Source of the DNA: Paenibacillus aquistagni | GTDB lineage: Bacteria > Bacillota > Bacilli > Paenibacillales > Paenibacillaceae | DNA: 64,000 bases | Direction: 5' to 3' | NCBI RefSeq assembly: GCF_900177815.1 | Contig: NZ_FXAZ01000010.1 | Coordinates: forward strand, 25,692 to 89,691 | In this document: piece after piece, positions 35,349-45,738 of the stretch | Numbering within the stretch: position 1 is the stretch's first letter | Layout: every line of letters begins with the position of its first letter | Notes under the pieces: generated by a model | Database searches by the model: none | Seen by the model: the letters and a program-made list of their open reading frames with translations, nothing else | Told to the model about the DNA's origin: nothing | Translations under genes and position numbers: made by a program

Positions 35349-37571
35349 GTGAAAGCAATCGAGTCCGTGTCGCGTGCCGTAACCGGAAAACGCGGAAGAT
35401 GGGTGACCTTGGCCGTCTGGATATTGCTCGTTGCGGTATTAAGCGTCGTTTGGCCTCCAGTGAATGCTGTTGAGGACAACAATGCGGCCAATCTGGAAAG
35501 CACGGCTCCGTCCGTGGTTGCGGACACTGTAGCCGAGCGTGAATTCGGCAATGGAGCGGATGTGCCTGCGCTTGTCGTATGGAAGCGCTCTGGGGGGCTA
35601 TCGGAAGACGATCTTGGCAAGCTGAAGGCCTTAACACAGGCGTTGACGGAAGCGCCGCTTCAAGATCAGACGGGTATCATTCCGCTTTATCAACTGCCAG
35701 ATCCCGTCTTGCTGTCCCAGCTCTCTGAAGACAAGAGCAGCTTCGTGCTTCCGATATTATTTGATCCAGAAGCAGATGCTGATCGTCTAAAGGAGAATGT
35801 TGAAGCACTCAAAGCTAAGGTGAAGGAGATTTTTGGAGAGAATCCATTTGAAACACCCATTGATGAGACGGATGCCTTATCGGCGAGAGTGACGGGCCCT
35901 GTGGGCATATCCATTGACGCAACTGCCTTATTCAGCAATGCAGACGTTACTTTGCTGATTGCAACAGTGCTCTTGGTCATGGTTATTTTGCTGCTCATCT
36001 ACCGCTCGCCCATTCTAGCACTAATTCCTATAGCGGCTGTGGGTTTTGCATATGGAGTAACCAGTCCTCTGCTTGGCTTGCTTGCTGAGCAGGGCATAAT
36101 CATTGTAGATGCTCAGGCTATCGCGATCATGACGGTGCTGCTGTTTGGAGCAGGGACGGATTACTGCTTGTTCCTCATCTCGCATTTCCGCCATGTGCTG
36201 ACAGAGGAAGAAGATAAGCGAACAGCTTTGGTCAAGGCCTTCAAGGGTTCCTCGGGTGCCATTGCGATGAGCGGCTTTACTGTTGTCATCGCGTTGCTGG
36301 TGCTGCTGTTGGCTAAGTATGGCGCGTATCAGCGCTTTGCTGTTCCGTTCAGCTTATCGATTCTGGTGATGGGTTTTGCAAGTCTGACGCTAGTGCCAGC
36401 TCTGCTGGCAATTTTCGGCCGGGCTTCATTCTATCCGTTTGTTCCCCGCACGCCGGAGATGGAAGCGGAGCGGGCTCGTCGGAAAGGAAAGCAGCCTCGT
36501 GCTCGCAAGCAGCGCTCTGAAGGCATTGGGGCGCTTGTCATTAAGCGTCCATGGACCATTATGCTGGCCACGCTCATCTTGCTGGGCGGGTTAGCCGGGT
36601 TCTCTACACAGCTCAAGTACACCTTTGATCTATTATCCTCGTTTCCAAGCGATATGGAGTCCAGAGAGGGCTTTACGGTAATCGGTGAACAGTTCTCAGC
36701 AGGAAGTCTTGCGCCCGTAAAAGTCATGGTGGATACAGAGGGAAAGGCTAATGACCTTAAGGAACGGCTGGAATCTCTTCCTTATATAGCGAAGGTCGGG
36801 GAGCCCCAGCAGGGGAAGGAAAATAAGCAGATTCAAGCGTATGAGGTCGAATTCAGCATGAATCCTTATTCCATGGAGGCTATGGATCATATCCCGGATC
36901 TGCGCGAAGCTGCGGAACAAGCCCTTCTTGCGGCAGGAATCACTGACCCGTCTGATCAAGTATGGATAAGCGGACAGACCGCCATGCAATATGATACCGA
37001 GGTAATCGGAGACCGTGACGCTATGGTTGTCATTCCGGTCGTCATCTTGTTGATCGCACTCTTGCTGCTGTTGTATCTGCGCTCATTGGTAGCGACTATT
37101 TATCTTATTGGTACCGTTGTATTATCCTTCTTCTCTGCGCTGGGGTTAGGATGGATTATTCTTCACTATGGCTTTGGGGTAGAAGCCATTCAGGGAGCAA
37201 TCCCGCTCTACGCCTTCGTATTCCTCGTTGCGCTAGGAGAGGATTACAACATCTTCATGGTGTCTCGCATCTGGCAGAAGAGCAAAACCATGCCGCTCAA
37301 GCAGGCGATTAAGGAAGGAGTCAATGAGACCAGCTCCGTCATAACGTCGGCAGGCATCATTTTGGCAGGCACCTTTGCGGTGCTTGCAACGCTGCCAATG
37401 CAAGTGTTGATTCAGTTCGGCACGGTGACGGCATTAGGCGTACTGCTCGATACCTTTATCGTGCGTCCGCTGCTCGTGCCTTCCATAACTGCAATACTCG
37501 GCCGCAGCGCCTTCTGGCCAGGAAGAAGAGACTTCTCGGCTGACCAAGCGAAGAGCAAGCCATCGATGTAA
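35349..37571 (+). CDS. MMPL/RND-family membrane transporter
   Basis: A transporter of about 740 residues with 12 predicted helices in two halves, each with a large external loop. The paired helix-4 motifs GAGTDYCLFLISHFRH and ALGEDYNIFMVSRIWQ are the family's proton-relay sites. Members export lipids, antibiotics or other hydrophobic compounds. GTG 35349 lies about 7 bases after AGGGGG and starts MKAIESVSRAVTGKRGRWVTL, the usual start in this family; the open frame from 35238 has no ribosome site. Likely controlled by the divergent TetR protein. Confidence 0.9.
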   Translation: MKAIESVSRAVTGKRGRWVTLAVWILLVAVLSVVWPPVNAVEDNNAANLESTAPSVVADTVAEREFGNGADVPALVVWKRSGGLSEDDLGKLKALTQALTEAPLQDQTGIIPLYQLPDPVLLSQLSEDKSSFVLPILFDPEADADRLKENVEALKAKVKEIFGENPFETPIDETDALSARVTGPVGISIDATALFSNADVTLLIATVLLVMVILLLIYRSPILALIPIAAVGFAYGVTSPLLGLLAEQGIIIVDAQAIAIMTVLLFGAGTDYCLFLISHFRHVLTEEEDKRTALVKAFKGSSGAIAMSGFTVVIALLVLLLAKYGAYQRFAVPFSLSILVMGFASLTLVPALLAIFGRASFYPFVPRTPEMEAERARRKGKQPRARKQRSEGIGALVIKRPWTIMLATLILLGGLAGFSTQLKYTFDLLSSFPSDMESREGFTVIGEQFSAGSLAPVKVMVDTEGKANDLKERLESLPYIAKVGEPQQGKENKQIQAYEVEFSMNPYSMEAMDHIPDLREAAEQALLAAGITDPSDQVWISGQTAMQYDTEVIGDRDAMVVIPVVILLIALLLLLYLRSLVATIYLIGTVVLSFFSALGLGWIILHYGFGVEAIQGAIPLYAFVFLVALGEDYNIFMVSRIWQKSKTMPLKQAIKEGVNETSSVITSAGIILAGTFAVLATLPMQVLIQFGTVTALGVLLDTFIVRPLLVPSITAILGRSAFWPGRRDFSADQAKSKPSM

Positions 37572-37600
37572 TCGCTGTTTCCTAACTAATAACGAATTAG

Positions 37601-37677
37601 AAAAGGACTTAACACTGCCTAATGCCGCATGCTTGGATATGTCATCCAAGCATGCGGGCAGGCCGTTAAGTCCTTTT
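37601..37677. terminator. Nested palindromic terminator between MMPL and pbpG genes
   Basis: Outer arms 37601-37613 and 37665-37677 (13 bp, perfect) enclose a second perfect 14-bp stem, 37625-37638 with 37644-37657. The right arm ends in TCCTTTT and the left arm gives the same on the minus strand, so it can stop transcription both ways. Its nested form resembles the element at 9408-9527. Confidence 0.75.
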
Positions 37678-37795
37678 CATATATGAAGGAAAGTTCGATC
37701 GCATCGTCACAACATAGTTCTTAATGCCTTCATCTCTCCATCCTCCATTGAGGGTGGTGCATATGTTGAAGATGCTCATCCTCGTACAAGCACTG

Positions 37796-39862
37796 TTAAC
37801 CGGTCCACCAGCGTTTGAAATGCTGCCACCACGATTTTTTCCCTTGGTCGATCGGGGTGTCTTTCGACTTATCCTGATCGGGCTGATCGGACGGATGCGC
37901 TCCGCAGTACTCCGTAGGTTCGGTCCCAAGAACAAATGTCTCCATTTTCTTTGCGGGACAGCCCTCGCCTGCCAATAGGCCAGTTGATGGATCAATATAG
38001 ACGCTAACGACGTCATCCGGCATAGCAAACAGCTTGGGCGGCACGCTTTCCAGTGCTTTTTCCGTATACTCCGCAAAGATTGGTGCTGACAAATGGGAGT
38101 CCATCGTGGTGATTTTCTTTCCCTTGTCATAACCGACCCAGACCGCAGTAGACAGCTCTGGCGTGTAGCCGACGATCCAGGAATCCGCATCGGTCGTCCC
38201 GGTCTTGCCTGCTACCGGACGCTTCAGAATGCTTGAGACGCGATTGCCCGTTCCGCCCGCCTCGAATACACTCTCCATCAGATTCGTCATTACATAGGAG
38301 GTGGAAGCCTCCACCACCTGCGCATCAGGGGCTTTAGGCGCCTCGTACAGCTTGCGGCCTCGGTTGTCGGTAACGGCAAGCACCGCACGTGGAGCAACCT
38401 CCTTGCCTTCATTGCTGAGCACCGCATAGGCTCTAGCCATATCGAGCGGCCGTACGGGGAAGGTTCCGAGTGCAAGAGAGGGAAGAGGCTTCATCTGTGT
38501 TTCGATGCCAAGCCGCTTGGCCATCTCGATGACGCGCTCAGCTCCGACTTGCATAATTGTATTGACGGCATAGATGTTGTCTGAGGCGGCGATGGCCTGC
38601 CGCAGATTAATGTCGCCGTAGTATTTATCGCCGTAGTTGCTGGGCTTATAGGTTTTGCGCCCTTCATCGTAATCGAATGACGTAGGCTCGCTTTTATATT
38701 GCGTAGCAGCTGTAATGACTTTATCCTCCAGTGCTGCCAAATATACAAATGGCTTGAAGGACGATCCTGGCTGCCTGGTTGTCGCCAATACCCGATTGTA
38801 TTGATTGTCCCGATAATTTTTGCCTCCCACCATTGCCTTGATGTCGCCGCTTCGCGGGTCAATGGAGATGAGTGCAGCCTGCAGATCGCCGTCTGCAGGG
38901 ATGTTTTTGCCTATGGCTGCTTCTGCTGCCTGCTGAGCTCTTGAATCAAGCGTTGTATAGACTCGTAGCCCGCCTGTCTCAAGCTCGTCTTCGGTGATGC
39001 CAAGCGCCAGCAGCTCCTTGCGCACATAGTCTCGAAAGTAAGGTGCGATCAGCGTGGACTCGGAGCGGGACTCCTTCGGCTTGAACGGCAAGGTGACCTG
39101 ATAAGCCTCCTGTGCCTGCTGCTCTGAGATATACCCGGTCGTGACCATGTTCTGCAGCACAATCTGCTGACGGTCCTTGGCATTTTTCATATTCATCCAA
39201 GGGGAGTAATAAGTCGGTCCCTTCGGAATCCCTGCCAGCATGGAGCTCTCTGCAAGCGTCAACTCTTTTGCAGGCTTGCCAAAATACATCTGGGCTGCGG
39301 ATTCAATCCCGTATGCACCATGGCCGTAATAGATTTGGTTCAAATACATGGCGAGAATCTCATCCTTCGAGTATTTCATCTCAAGCTGCATGGCAAACAG
39401 CGCCTCTTTCACCTTGCGCTTCCATGTCCGCTCATGGGTAAGATAGAGATTGCGCGCGAGCTGCTGGGTCAAGGTGCTCGCTCCTTGCCTTGTAGAGAGG
39501 CTCTCCAGATTAACGAGCATTGCGCGTCCGATACCCTCGATATCGAGCCCCCAGTGCTGATAGAATTTGCGGTCCTCGGTAGCGATGGTAGCTTGCACAA
39601 GAGAAGGGGATATCTCCTCGATCGAGACATGACGCTCCATCGAACGATCGCTTGATAATAGACTGATTGGCTTGCCTTCTCGATCCAGCAGCTCCGAAGC
39701 CTGCTGCATGTCCGATACAGGCAGGTCGGAGAAGTAGAGATAGCCAAGTGTTGATGCCGCACTGCCTACCGCTAGTAGAAGACCGATACCGCATATATAG
39801 AAAAAAGTAAGCCATCGACGTTTGCCTGCTGGGCGCTTAGCTTGAGTATGGGATGTCGACAA
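37796..39862 (-). CDS. pbpG: Class A penicillin-binding protein (PBP1A/PbpG-like)
   Basis: A bifunctional peptidoglycan synthase of about 688 residues. It has one N-terminal membrane anchor (WLTFFYICGIGLLLAVGSAA), a GT51 glycosyltransferase domain (~65-240, EDRKFYQHWG and STLTQQLARN), and a transpeptidase domain with S-x-x-K in PGSSFKPF, SDN in IAASDNIYAV, and KTGTT. It ends in a short Lys/Asp tail. Starts are TTG: the one at 39862 lies 10 bases from AAAGGAGG, the one at 39871 only 1. B. subtilis PbpG, a sporulation-linked PBP, also sits beside speE, which supports the symbol. Confidence 0.88.
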   Translation of the reverse strand: MSTSHTQAKRPAGKRRWLTFFYICGIGLLLAVGSAASTLGYLYFSDLPVSDMQQASELLDREGKPISLLSSDRSMERHVSIEEISPSLVQATIATEDRKFYQHWGLDIEGIGRAMLVNLESLSTRQGASTLTQQLARNLYLTHERTWKRKVKEALFAMQLEMKYSKDEILAMYLNQIYYGHGAYGIESAAQMYFGKPAKELTLAESSMLAGIPKGPTYYSPWMNMKNAKDRQQIVLQNMVTTGYISEQQAQEAYQVTLPFKPKESRSESTLIAPYFRDYVRKELLALGITEDELETGGLRVYTTLDSRAQQAAEAAIGKNIPADGDLQAALISIDPRSGDIKAMVGGKNYRDNQYNRVLATTRQPGSSFKPFVYLAALEDKVITAATQYKSEPTSFDYDEGRKTYKPSNYGDKYYGDINLRQAIAASDNIYAVNTIMQVGAERVIEMAKRLGIETQMKPLPSLALGTFPVRPLDMARAYAVLSNEGKEVAPRAVLAVTDNRGRKLYEAPKAPDAQVVEASTSYVMTNLMESVFEAGGTGNRVSSILKRPVAGKTGTTDADSWIVGYTPELSTAVWVGYDKGKKITTMDSHLSAPIFAEYTEKALESVPPKLFAMPDDVVSVYIDPSTGLLAGEGCPAKKMETFVLGTEPTEYCGAHPSDQPDQDKSKDTPIDQGKKSWWQHFKRWWTG

Positions 39863-40202
39863 GGCTAACAAGCCTCCTTTGATGTCACCTTGATCATAGA
39901 GCCTTCATTTACTGCCAGAATGGACCTTCTATCGCTCCAAAAAGGCTCTACATCAACAGATCTTTGAGTCTACCTTCTAGTATGGTCAAACTCGAAGTAA
40001 ATAAATCGACATAATGACCCGAACATTGGGAAACAATTTTAGTGGTAATGGTTGCTTTTTGAAGGGGATTTTATATAATAGCATTTGTTTGGTGCGATAT
40101 AGAGTGAAGTGTTACGAATGTTACACAGGAACCATTACGAGCATTTCGAGTTGGGCCAACGATACCATTTACCGGTCACCGGAGAAAGAAGGTTGATGAT
40201 TT
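39863..40202. other. Divergent promoter region pbpG / speE
   Basis: About 340 bases with no gene. A 60-codon plus-strand frame at 40014-40196 has no ribosome site. No clear hairpin or operator is seen. Confidence 0.4.
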
Positions 40203-41030
40203 ATGGAATTGTGGTACACCGAGAAACAGACGCCGAGCTTCGGCATTACGGCTAAGATTCGCGAGACGTATGTAACGGAACAGACGCCGTATCAACATTT
40301 GGTGATGTTGGATACCGAAGAGTTTGGACGCATGCTCGTATTGGACGGCATGGTCATGACCACGGTGAAGGACGAATTTGTCTATCATGAGATGGTTGCG
40401 CACCCTGCGCTGTTCACCCATCCGAACCCTAAGAAGGTATTGGTTGTCGGCGGCGGCGACGGCGGTGTTATTCGTGAGATCATGAAGCACCCAGCAGTAG
40501 AAAAGGCGGTTCTTGTGGAGATTGACGGCAAGGTCATCGAATACTCCAAGCAATATCTCCCTGAGATTGCTGGCGAATTGGACAACCCTCGTGTCGAAGT
40601 TATTGTAGGCGACGGCTACATGCACATCCTGAATGCGAAGGATGAGTATGATGTGATCATGGTTGATTCTACGGAGCCAGTCGGCCCTGCAGCGCCTCTC
40701 TTTGAGCGGGGCTTCTATCAAGGCATTTACGAGGCATTGAAGGAAGACGGCTTGTTCGTTGCACAAACGGACAACCCTTGGTTCAAAGCGGATTTGATCC
40801 AACAGGTAAACCGCGATGTGAAGGAAATCTTCCCAATCGTTCGTGTGTTTGGCGCTAATATCCCAACTTATCCTAGTGGTCTTTGGACCTTTACAATGGG
40901 AAGCAAGAAGCATGATCCGCTTGAAGTGGACGCAAATGCTATCCCTGAGATTGAGACAAAATATTATTCTCCGCGCCTTCATCATGCGGCATTCTGCTTG
41001 CCGAAGTTCGTTGAGGATCTGACGAAGTAA
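40203..41030 (+). CDS. speE: Spermidine synthase
   Basis: A 275-residue aminopropyltransferase that makes spermidine from putrescine and decarboxylated SAM. Seen are the N-terminal beta-barrel ([15 protein letters not shown]), the SAM-binding [14 protein letters not shown], the acidic VEIDGKVIE, the catalytic [11 protein letters not shown] region and QTDNPW. Length equals the family norm. GAAGGTTGATGATTT gives the start. The next gene, speB, begins 29 bases on, forming the same speE-speB operon as in Bacillus. Confidence 0.96.
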   Translation: MELWYTEKQTPSFGITAKIRETYVTEQTPYQHLVMLDTEEFGRMLVLDGMVMTTVKDEFVYHEMVAHPALFTHPNPKKVLVVGGGDGGVIREIMKHPAVEKAVLVEIDGKVIEYSKQYLPEIAGELDNPRVEVIVGDGYMHILNAKDEYDVIMVDSTEPVGPAAPLFERGFYQGIYEALKEDGLFVAQTDNPWFKADLIQQVNRDVKEIFPIVRVFGANIPTYPSGLWTFTMGSKKHDPLEVDANAIPEIETKYYSPRLHHAAFCLPKFVEDLTK

Positions 41031-41059
41031 AGCGAGCCCGTAGAAGGAGTGATTCAACA

Positions 41060-41929
41060 ATGAAACTAGATCAACGCTATTCCGGCAACGTATTTATTCT
41101 AAGCTCGGAAGATTACGAGAATTCGAAGGCGGTCATTTATGGCATGCCGATGGATTATACCGTATCGTTCCGTCCTGGTTCACGATTCGGCCCAGGCCGC
41201 ATCCGTGAAGCTTCAGTAGGCTTAGAGGAATACAGCCCTTACTTGGATAAAAGCTTGGAAGATATCACTTACTTTGATGCAGGCGATCTGCTGCTGCCGT
41301 TTGGCAACCCGCAGCGAAGCCTTGACATCATTCAGGAATACGCAGCAGGGCTGGTTGCCGATAACAAGTTCCCATTTGGCCTTGGCGGCGAGCACTTGGT
41401 ATCCTGGCCGGTATTGCAAGAGGTGTACAAAAAGCATCCGGATCTTGCGATCATTCATATCGATGCCCATGCTGACCTGCGCGAGAATTATGAAGGAGAG
41501 GCACTCTCTCACTCTACACCGATTCGCAAGGCTGCGGAGCTGATCGGAAGCCGCAACATTTATCAATACGGCATTCGCTCCGGCTCTCGTGAAGAATGGC
41601 AGTATGCGAGAGAGAACATCAATTTCTATCCGTTTGAAGTGGCCGAGCCGCTTCGCAAGACGCTTCCAGACCTGTCTGGCCGTCCTGTGTATGTGACGAT
41701 CGATATCGATGTTCTTGACCCAAGCTGCGCGCCTGGAACGGGTACAGCAGAGATTGGCGGCATTACAACGAAGGAGCTTCTCGAGGCGATCCACTTGATT
41801 GCCGGCTCTCACGTTAATGTCGTGGGTTGTGATCTCGTAGAAGTCGCACCGATCTATGACCCGACGGAGCAGACGCCGATTGCAGCAAGCAAGCTGGTTC
41901 GCGAGATGCTGCTTGGTTTTGTGAAGTAA
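41060..41929 (+). CDS. speB: Agmatinase
   Basis: A 289-residue ureohydrolase that turns agmatine into putrescine and urea, feeding SpeE. The binuclear Mn ligands are visible: GGEH, the DAHADLRE motif after IIHI, and YVTIDIDVLDPS (in part). GAAGGAGTGATT precedes the ATG. A strong terminator follows, closing the polyamine operon. Confidence 0.96.
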   Translation: MKLDQRYSGNVFILSSEDYENSKAVIYGMPMDYTVSFRPGSRFGPGRIREASVGLEEYSPYLDKSLEDITYFDAGDLLLPFGNPQRSLDIIQEYAAGLVADNKFPFGLGGEHLVSWPVLQEVYKKHPDLAIIHIDAHADLRENYEGEALSHSTPIRKAAELIGSRNIYQYGIRSGSREEWQYARENINFYPFEVAEPLRKTLPDLSGRPVYVTIDIDVLDPSCAPGTGTAEIGGITTKELLEAIHLIAGSHVNVVGCDLVEVAPIYDPTEQTPIAASKLVREMLLGFVK

Positions 41930-41992
41930 CGGGCTTTTAACAACAGCTATTAATGGTGGTCCAAGGATAGGATCTTTAGGACCTTGCATGAT

Positions 41993-42040
41993 AAGCGCAC
42001 GTAATCTGTGTTCCGACAGATGCGTGCGCTTGTTTTTTTG
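41993..42040 (+). terminator. Terminator of the speEB operon
   Basis: A 9-bp AAGCGCACG / CGTGCGCTT stem with an inner 6-bp ATCTGT/ACAGAT stem is followed by GTTTTTTT. Confidence 0.9.
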
Positions 42041-42174
42041 CAAGTGGAGTCTAAGAACACCGCATTCTTGCTCGATATGGTGCTTGGTACGCAAGAAGTA
42101 CCTTGTGATTGGAAAAGCATGGCTTGGACATCCTCGAAAGTTCTTAATAAAATGACAGGAGGAGGGATGGTGGA

Positions 42175-43146
42175 GTGACAAGGAATATGAAAATTATACT
42201 TTTATCCGCAATAAGTTTTGTCATCATTGTTGTAGGTGTATTAGGCTTTATAGGCAATTACTTTTATAATATCTCCATCAATCCGAAGACCGAGCGTCCA
42301 TTCTTTGACAACAATCCCGATTTGTCGCTTGCAGTGCCCGCCATGCAGATGGGTGAGCAGGTAGAGAAGGATAGAGAGGCAGCGAAGCAATGGGTGGAGC
42401 AGGCTCCGCATTCCGATGTGACGTTGACCTCTTATGACGGCTTGAAGCTGAGAGGGTACGAATATCGTCAAGAGCAAGCAAGCGCACGCTGGGTCATTAT
42501 TGCACATGGCTATATGGGCTATGGGAAGCAGATGGCGGTGCCGAGCATGAAGTTCCACCAGCAAGGATACAATGTGCTGCTCGTTGACCTTCGCGGGCAC
42601 GGGGAGAGTGAAGGGCAGTATATCGGCATGGGGTGGCATGACCGATTGGATATGGTGGGCTGGATTAATCAAATTATGAATCACGATTCAAATGCTGAGA
42701 TCGTGCTGTATGGGGTATCGATGGGCGGAGCAACCGTCATGATGACTTCAGGCGAGGATCTGCCTTCAAATGTTAAGGCCATTGTGGAGGACTGCGGCTA
42801 TACATCGGCGTATGACGAGTTCTCGTATCAGCTGAAGCGCCTGTTCAATCTTCCTTCATTTCCGATTATGACGGCATCGAATGCAGTTGTGAATCTGCGT
42901 GCAGGCTATGATCTGAAGGAAGCCTCCGCACTTGACCAAGTGGCGAAGAGCAAGACACCGATGCTGTTTATTCATGGGGATGCCGATACGTTTGTTCCTT
43001 ATGAGATGGTGCAGCAGCTCTATGATGCGGCACAGGTAGAGAAGGATCTGTTTATTGTCAAAGATGCCGGCCACGGCGGCGCTTATCTGGCAGGTGAAGC
43101 TTATTGGAACAAAGTATGGGCATTTACCAATAAGTATATGAGCTAG
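42175..43146 (+). CDS. Membrane-anchored alpha/beta hydrolase
   Basis: A 323-residue alpha/beta hydrolase. One N-terminal membrane segment (IILLSAISFVIIVVGVLGF) leaves the enzyme outside the cell. The oxyanion region is AHGYMGYG, the nucleophile elbow GVSMGG, the acid in FIHGDADTFVP and the histidine in DAGHGG. It resembles B. subtilis YqkD-type esterases of unknown substrate. GTG start, 7 bases after AGGAGGAGGG; the ATG 4 codons on is a weaker alternative. Confidence 0.88.
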   Translation: MTRNMKIILLSAISFVIIVVGVLGFIGNYFYNISINPKTERPFFDNNPDLSLAVPAMQMGEQVEKDREAAKQWVEQAPHSDVTLTSYDGLKLRGYEYRQEQASARWVIIAHGYMGYGKQMAVPSMKFHQQGYNVLLVDLRGHGESEGQYIGMGWHDRLDMVGWINQIMNHDSNAEIVLYGVSMGGATVMMTSGEDLPSNVKAIVEDCGYTSAYDEFSYQLKRLFNLPSFPIMTASNAVVNLRAGYDLKEASALDQVAKSKTPMLFIHGDADTFVPYEMVQQLYDAAQVEKDLFIVKDAGHGGAYLAGEAYWNKVWAFTNKYMS

Positions 43147-43182
43147 CTTCTGGCATGAAGCATTATACGAAGGGTCCGGACG

Positions 43183-43215
43183 AGGAACTGTCGATGGGAT
43201 GACAGTTCCTTTTTG
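43183..43215 (+). terminator. Terminator after the alpha/beta hydrolase
   Basis: A perfect 10-bp AGGAACTGTC / GACAGTTCCT stem followed by TTTTTG. Confidence 0.88.
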
Positions 43216-43321
43216 CTGCAGGCGATTGAGCGGCCAGAAAAGGTTGCAAAAGGACCTTCTTTCTTAGATAATTGTTGAATCAGCTTATGTTAAGTTTCGA
43301 ATAGGATAAGGAGTATCGGGA

Positions 43322-43858
43322 ATGATGGGACTTAAGCCGAACAAGCTACGTGTTCGCCTGCTGCTGACTAGTATACAGTCTCATGAGCGTGTAGAGCAGC
43401 AGTTGGAGGGAGACCTTTATTTGAAGGGCAGTTCCTTCTATCTTCGCTATGTTGAGCCTGCACTAGAGGAAGAGAATTCACAAGATTCGCCAATCTCCTC
43501 TAAGGACAGCAGTTCAGATCACAAGCCTATTGCGGTCATGCTGAAGCTTGGACAGGATGAATGGAAGCTCACACGAAGCGGCGCGGTGCAATCGGAGATG
43601 TCCTTTGCGCTGCATCGATCCTTGCCAGGTCGTTATATATCGAAGGTGATGGCCTTTCGATTAGAGACAAAGACAACGAGGATGGTTCGCGAGGATCGGG
43701 ATTGGCTGCTTCCGGATGGACAAGTGCTGCGATATCCTGCATTCATCGCATGGACCTATGAATTATATGTGCATGAACAAAATACCGGTCAATTTCAGTT
43801 GGAGCTGAGCATTGAACCGATGAACGGTGCCAAGGAGGAAGAACACAACAATGAGTAA
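43322..43858 (+). CDS. ywiB: DUF1934 (YwiB) family protein
   Basis: A 178-residue protein of the DUF1934 family, a predicted small beta-barrel of unknown role always found before argS in bacilli. Segments such as [32 protein letters not shown] and LSIEPM fit it. AAGGAGTATCGGGA precedes the ATG. Its stop overlaps the argS start by 8 bases. Confidence 0.85.
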   Translation: MMGLKPNKLRVRLLLTSIQSHERVEQQLEGDLYLKGSSFYLRYVEPALEEENSQDSPISSKDSSSDHKPIAVMLKLGQDEWKLTRSGAVQSEMSFALHRSLPGRYISKVMAFRLETKTTRMVREDRDWLLPDGQVLRYPAFIAWTYELYVHEQNTGQFQLELSIEPMNGAKEEEHNNE

Positions 43859-45530
43859 AGGTGTTATTGAACGTATTCATGACGGGGTAAAGCAGGCAAT
43901 TGAGGATGCGATTCTCAAGGCAGGTCTTGTAGAGCGCGAGCAGCTGCCTGTATTTGTGATTGAGGTGCCAAAGGACAAGACGCATGGAGACTTGGCTACG
44001 AATGTTGCGATGCAGCTGACACGTATTGCAAAGCGCAACCCTCGCCAGATTGCAGAAGCGATCATTGAGAATCTGGAGACAGATTCAGCATCTATCGCCA
44101 GCGCAGAGATTGCAGGACCAGGCTTCATCAACTTCCGCATGAAGCGGGACTATCTGTATGATGTCATCCGCGAAGCAGCAGAGCGTGGGTCGGATTACGG
44201 TCGCTCCAGCTTCGGACAAGGCGAGAAGGTGCAAATGGAGTTTGTCAGTGCCAATCCTACAGGCAGCCTTCACCTTGGACATGCACGTGGTGCAGCCGTA
44301 GGCGATGCGCTCTGCAATGTGCTCGATTATGCAGGTTATGAGGTAACACGCGAGTACTACATTAATGATGCTGGCAATCAGGTTATGAATCTGGCCTACT
44401 CCATTGCAGCTCGTTATAAGCAGGCGCTTGGCCAAGAGGCCGAGATGCCAGAGGATGGCTATTACGGCGAAGATATCAAGGGCTTTGCACAAGAGCTTGT
44501 TGAAGAGAAGGGAGACTCCCTGCTGTCTCTCCCCGAAGAAGAATCCGTGAAGTTCTTTAGACAATATGGCCTGGAAAAAGAGCTGGCTAAGATCAAGCGC
44601 GATCTGGCTCGCTTTAACGTCTCCTTCGATTCCTGGTTTAGTGAGACGTCTCTATATGAGACAGGTGAAGTCATTAAGGCGCTTGATGCGCTTAAGGAGC
44701 GCGGAGAAGTCTATGAGCATGAAGGCGCAACTTGGCTCAACACAACCAAGTACGGAGATGACAAAGACCGCGTATTGATCAAAAATGACGGCTCCTACAC
44801 TTACCTGACTCCAGATATCGCTTATCATCGCGACAAGTATGCGCGCGGCTATGACAAGGTCATCAACATCTGGGGTGCGGATCATCACGGCTACATTCCG
44901 CGCATGAAGGCGGCGATGGAGGCGCTTGGCAATGACCCTGACAAGCTTATTGTCCTGATCGCTCAGATGGTCAGCTTGTTCCAGAATGGCGAGAAGGTGA
45001 AGATGTCCAAGCGTACAGGCAAAGCGGTAACGATGGAAGATCTGATGGACGAAGTAGGCGTGGATGCTATTCGCTATTTCTTCACCATGCGTTCCATGGA
45101 CTCTCATCTGGACTTTGATATGGACCTTGCTATCTCGACATCCAATGAGAACCCTGTCTTCTACGTGCAGTACGCCCATGCACGGGTATGCAGCATCTTC
45201 CGCCAAGCGGAAGAGCAAAGCATTGCATTGAAGTCGCTTGATGAGATCGACTTTACCGCTCTCCAAGCTGAGCATGAGTTTGATTTGCTCCGCAAGATGG
45301 GAGAATTGGCGGAAGAAGTGGAAGTGGCGGCGCGAGAATATGCTCCCCACCGACTTATTCGCTATGTCTATGAGCTGGCTTCCATGTTCCACAGCTACTA
45401 CAAAGCAGAGCGTGTGATTACAGAGGATGCGAATCAGACTCAAGCGCGCCTCGCTCTTCTCGGCGCTGTTCGCACGGTGCTTGCAAATGTGCTCCGTCTT
45501 GTCGGCGTGTCTGCGCCTGAACGGATGTAG
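43851..45530 (+). CDS. argS: Arginyl-tRNA synthetase
   Basis: A 559-residue class I synthetase charging tRNA-Arg. It has the Arg-S N-terminal domain (1-90), the HIGH motif as HLGHARGAA after FVSANPTGS, the KMSK-like [10 protein letters not shown], and the all-helical anticodon-binding DALR domain (~440-559). ATG 43851 lies 12 bases after AAGGAGG and overlaps the end of ywiB, showing translational coupling; the open frame extends a few codons upstream without use. Confidence 0.97.
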   Translation: MSKGVIERIHDGVKQAIEDAILKAGLVEREQLPVFVIEVPKDKTHGDLATNVAMQLTRIAKRNPRQIAEAIIENLETDSASIASAEIAGPGFINFRMKRDYLYDVIREAAERGSDYGRSSFGQGEKVQMEFVSANPTGSLHLGHARGAAVGDALCNVLDYAGYEVTREYYINDAGNQVMNLAYSIAARYKQALGQEAEMPEDGYYGEDIKGFAQELVEEKGDSLLSLPEEESVKFFRQYGLEKELAKIKRDLARFNVSFDSWFSETSLYETGEVIKALDALKERGEVYEHEGATWLNTTKYGDDKDRVLIKNDGSYTYLTPDIAYHRDKYARGYDKVINIWGADHHGYIPRMKAAMEALGNDPDKLIVLIAQMVSLFQNGEKVKMSKRTGKAVTMEDLMDEVGVDAIRYFFTMRSMDSHLDFDMDLAISTSNENPVFYVQYAHARVCSIFRQAEEQSIALKSLDEIDFTALQAEHEFDLLRKMGELAEEVEVAAREYAPHRLIRYVYELASMFHSYYKAERVITEDANQTQARLALLGAVRTVLANVLRLVGVSAPERM

Positions 45531-45583
45531 GCTTCTGCCTGCTGCGGCATGTCTTAACGAGCAACTCATACATTTAACGTCAA

Positions 45584-45615
45584 AAGACCCTTCTCTTTCG
45601 AGAGGGTCTTATTTG
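45584..45615 (+). terminator. Terminator downstream of argS
   Basis: An AAGACCC(T)TCTC / GAGAGGGTCTT stem with a one-base bulge and TTTC loop is followed by ATTTG. Confidence 0.8.
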
Positions 45616-45738
45616 CATGCTGGACTCTCAGGACCTTGGCGCACTTCTAAATGGCTGGTGGGCATACGTGTTGACCCATTTCATTTCAGGTCTCTATTTG
45701 TCGAGGCAAGGCTTGCATTAGGTTATTCCCATCTTCGC

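Noticed and set aside
40176..41060. 294-codon minus-strand frame opposite speE
   Set aside because: Shadow of a clear spermidine synthase gene.
41222..42181. 319-codon minus-strand frame opposite speB
   Set aside because: Shadow of speB and the operon terminator region; composition is not protein-like.
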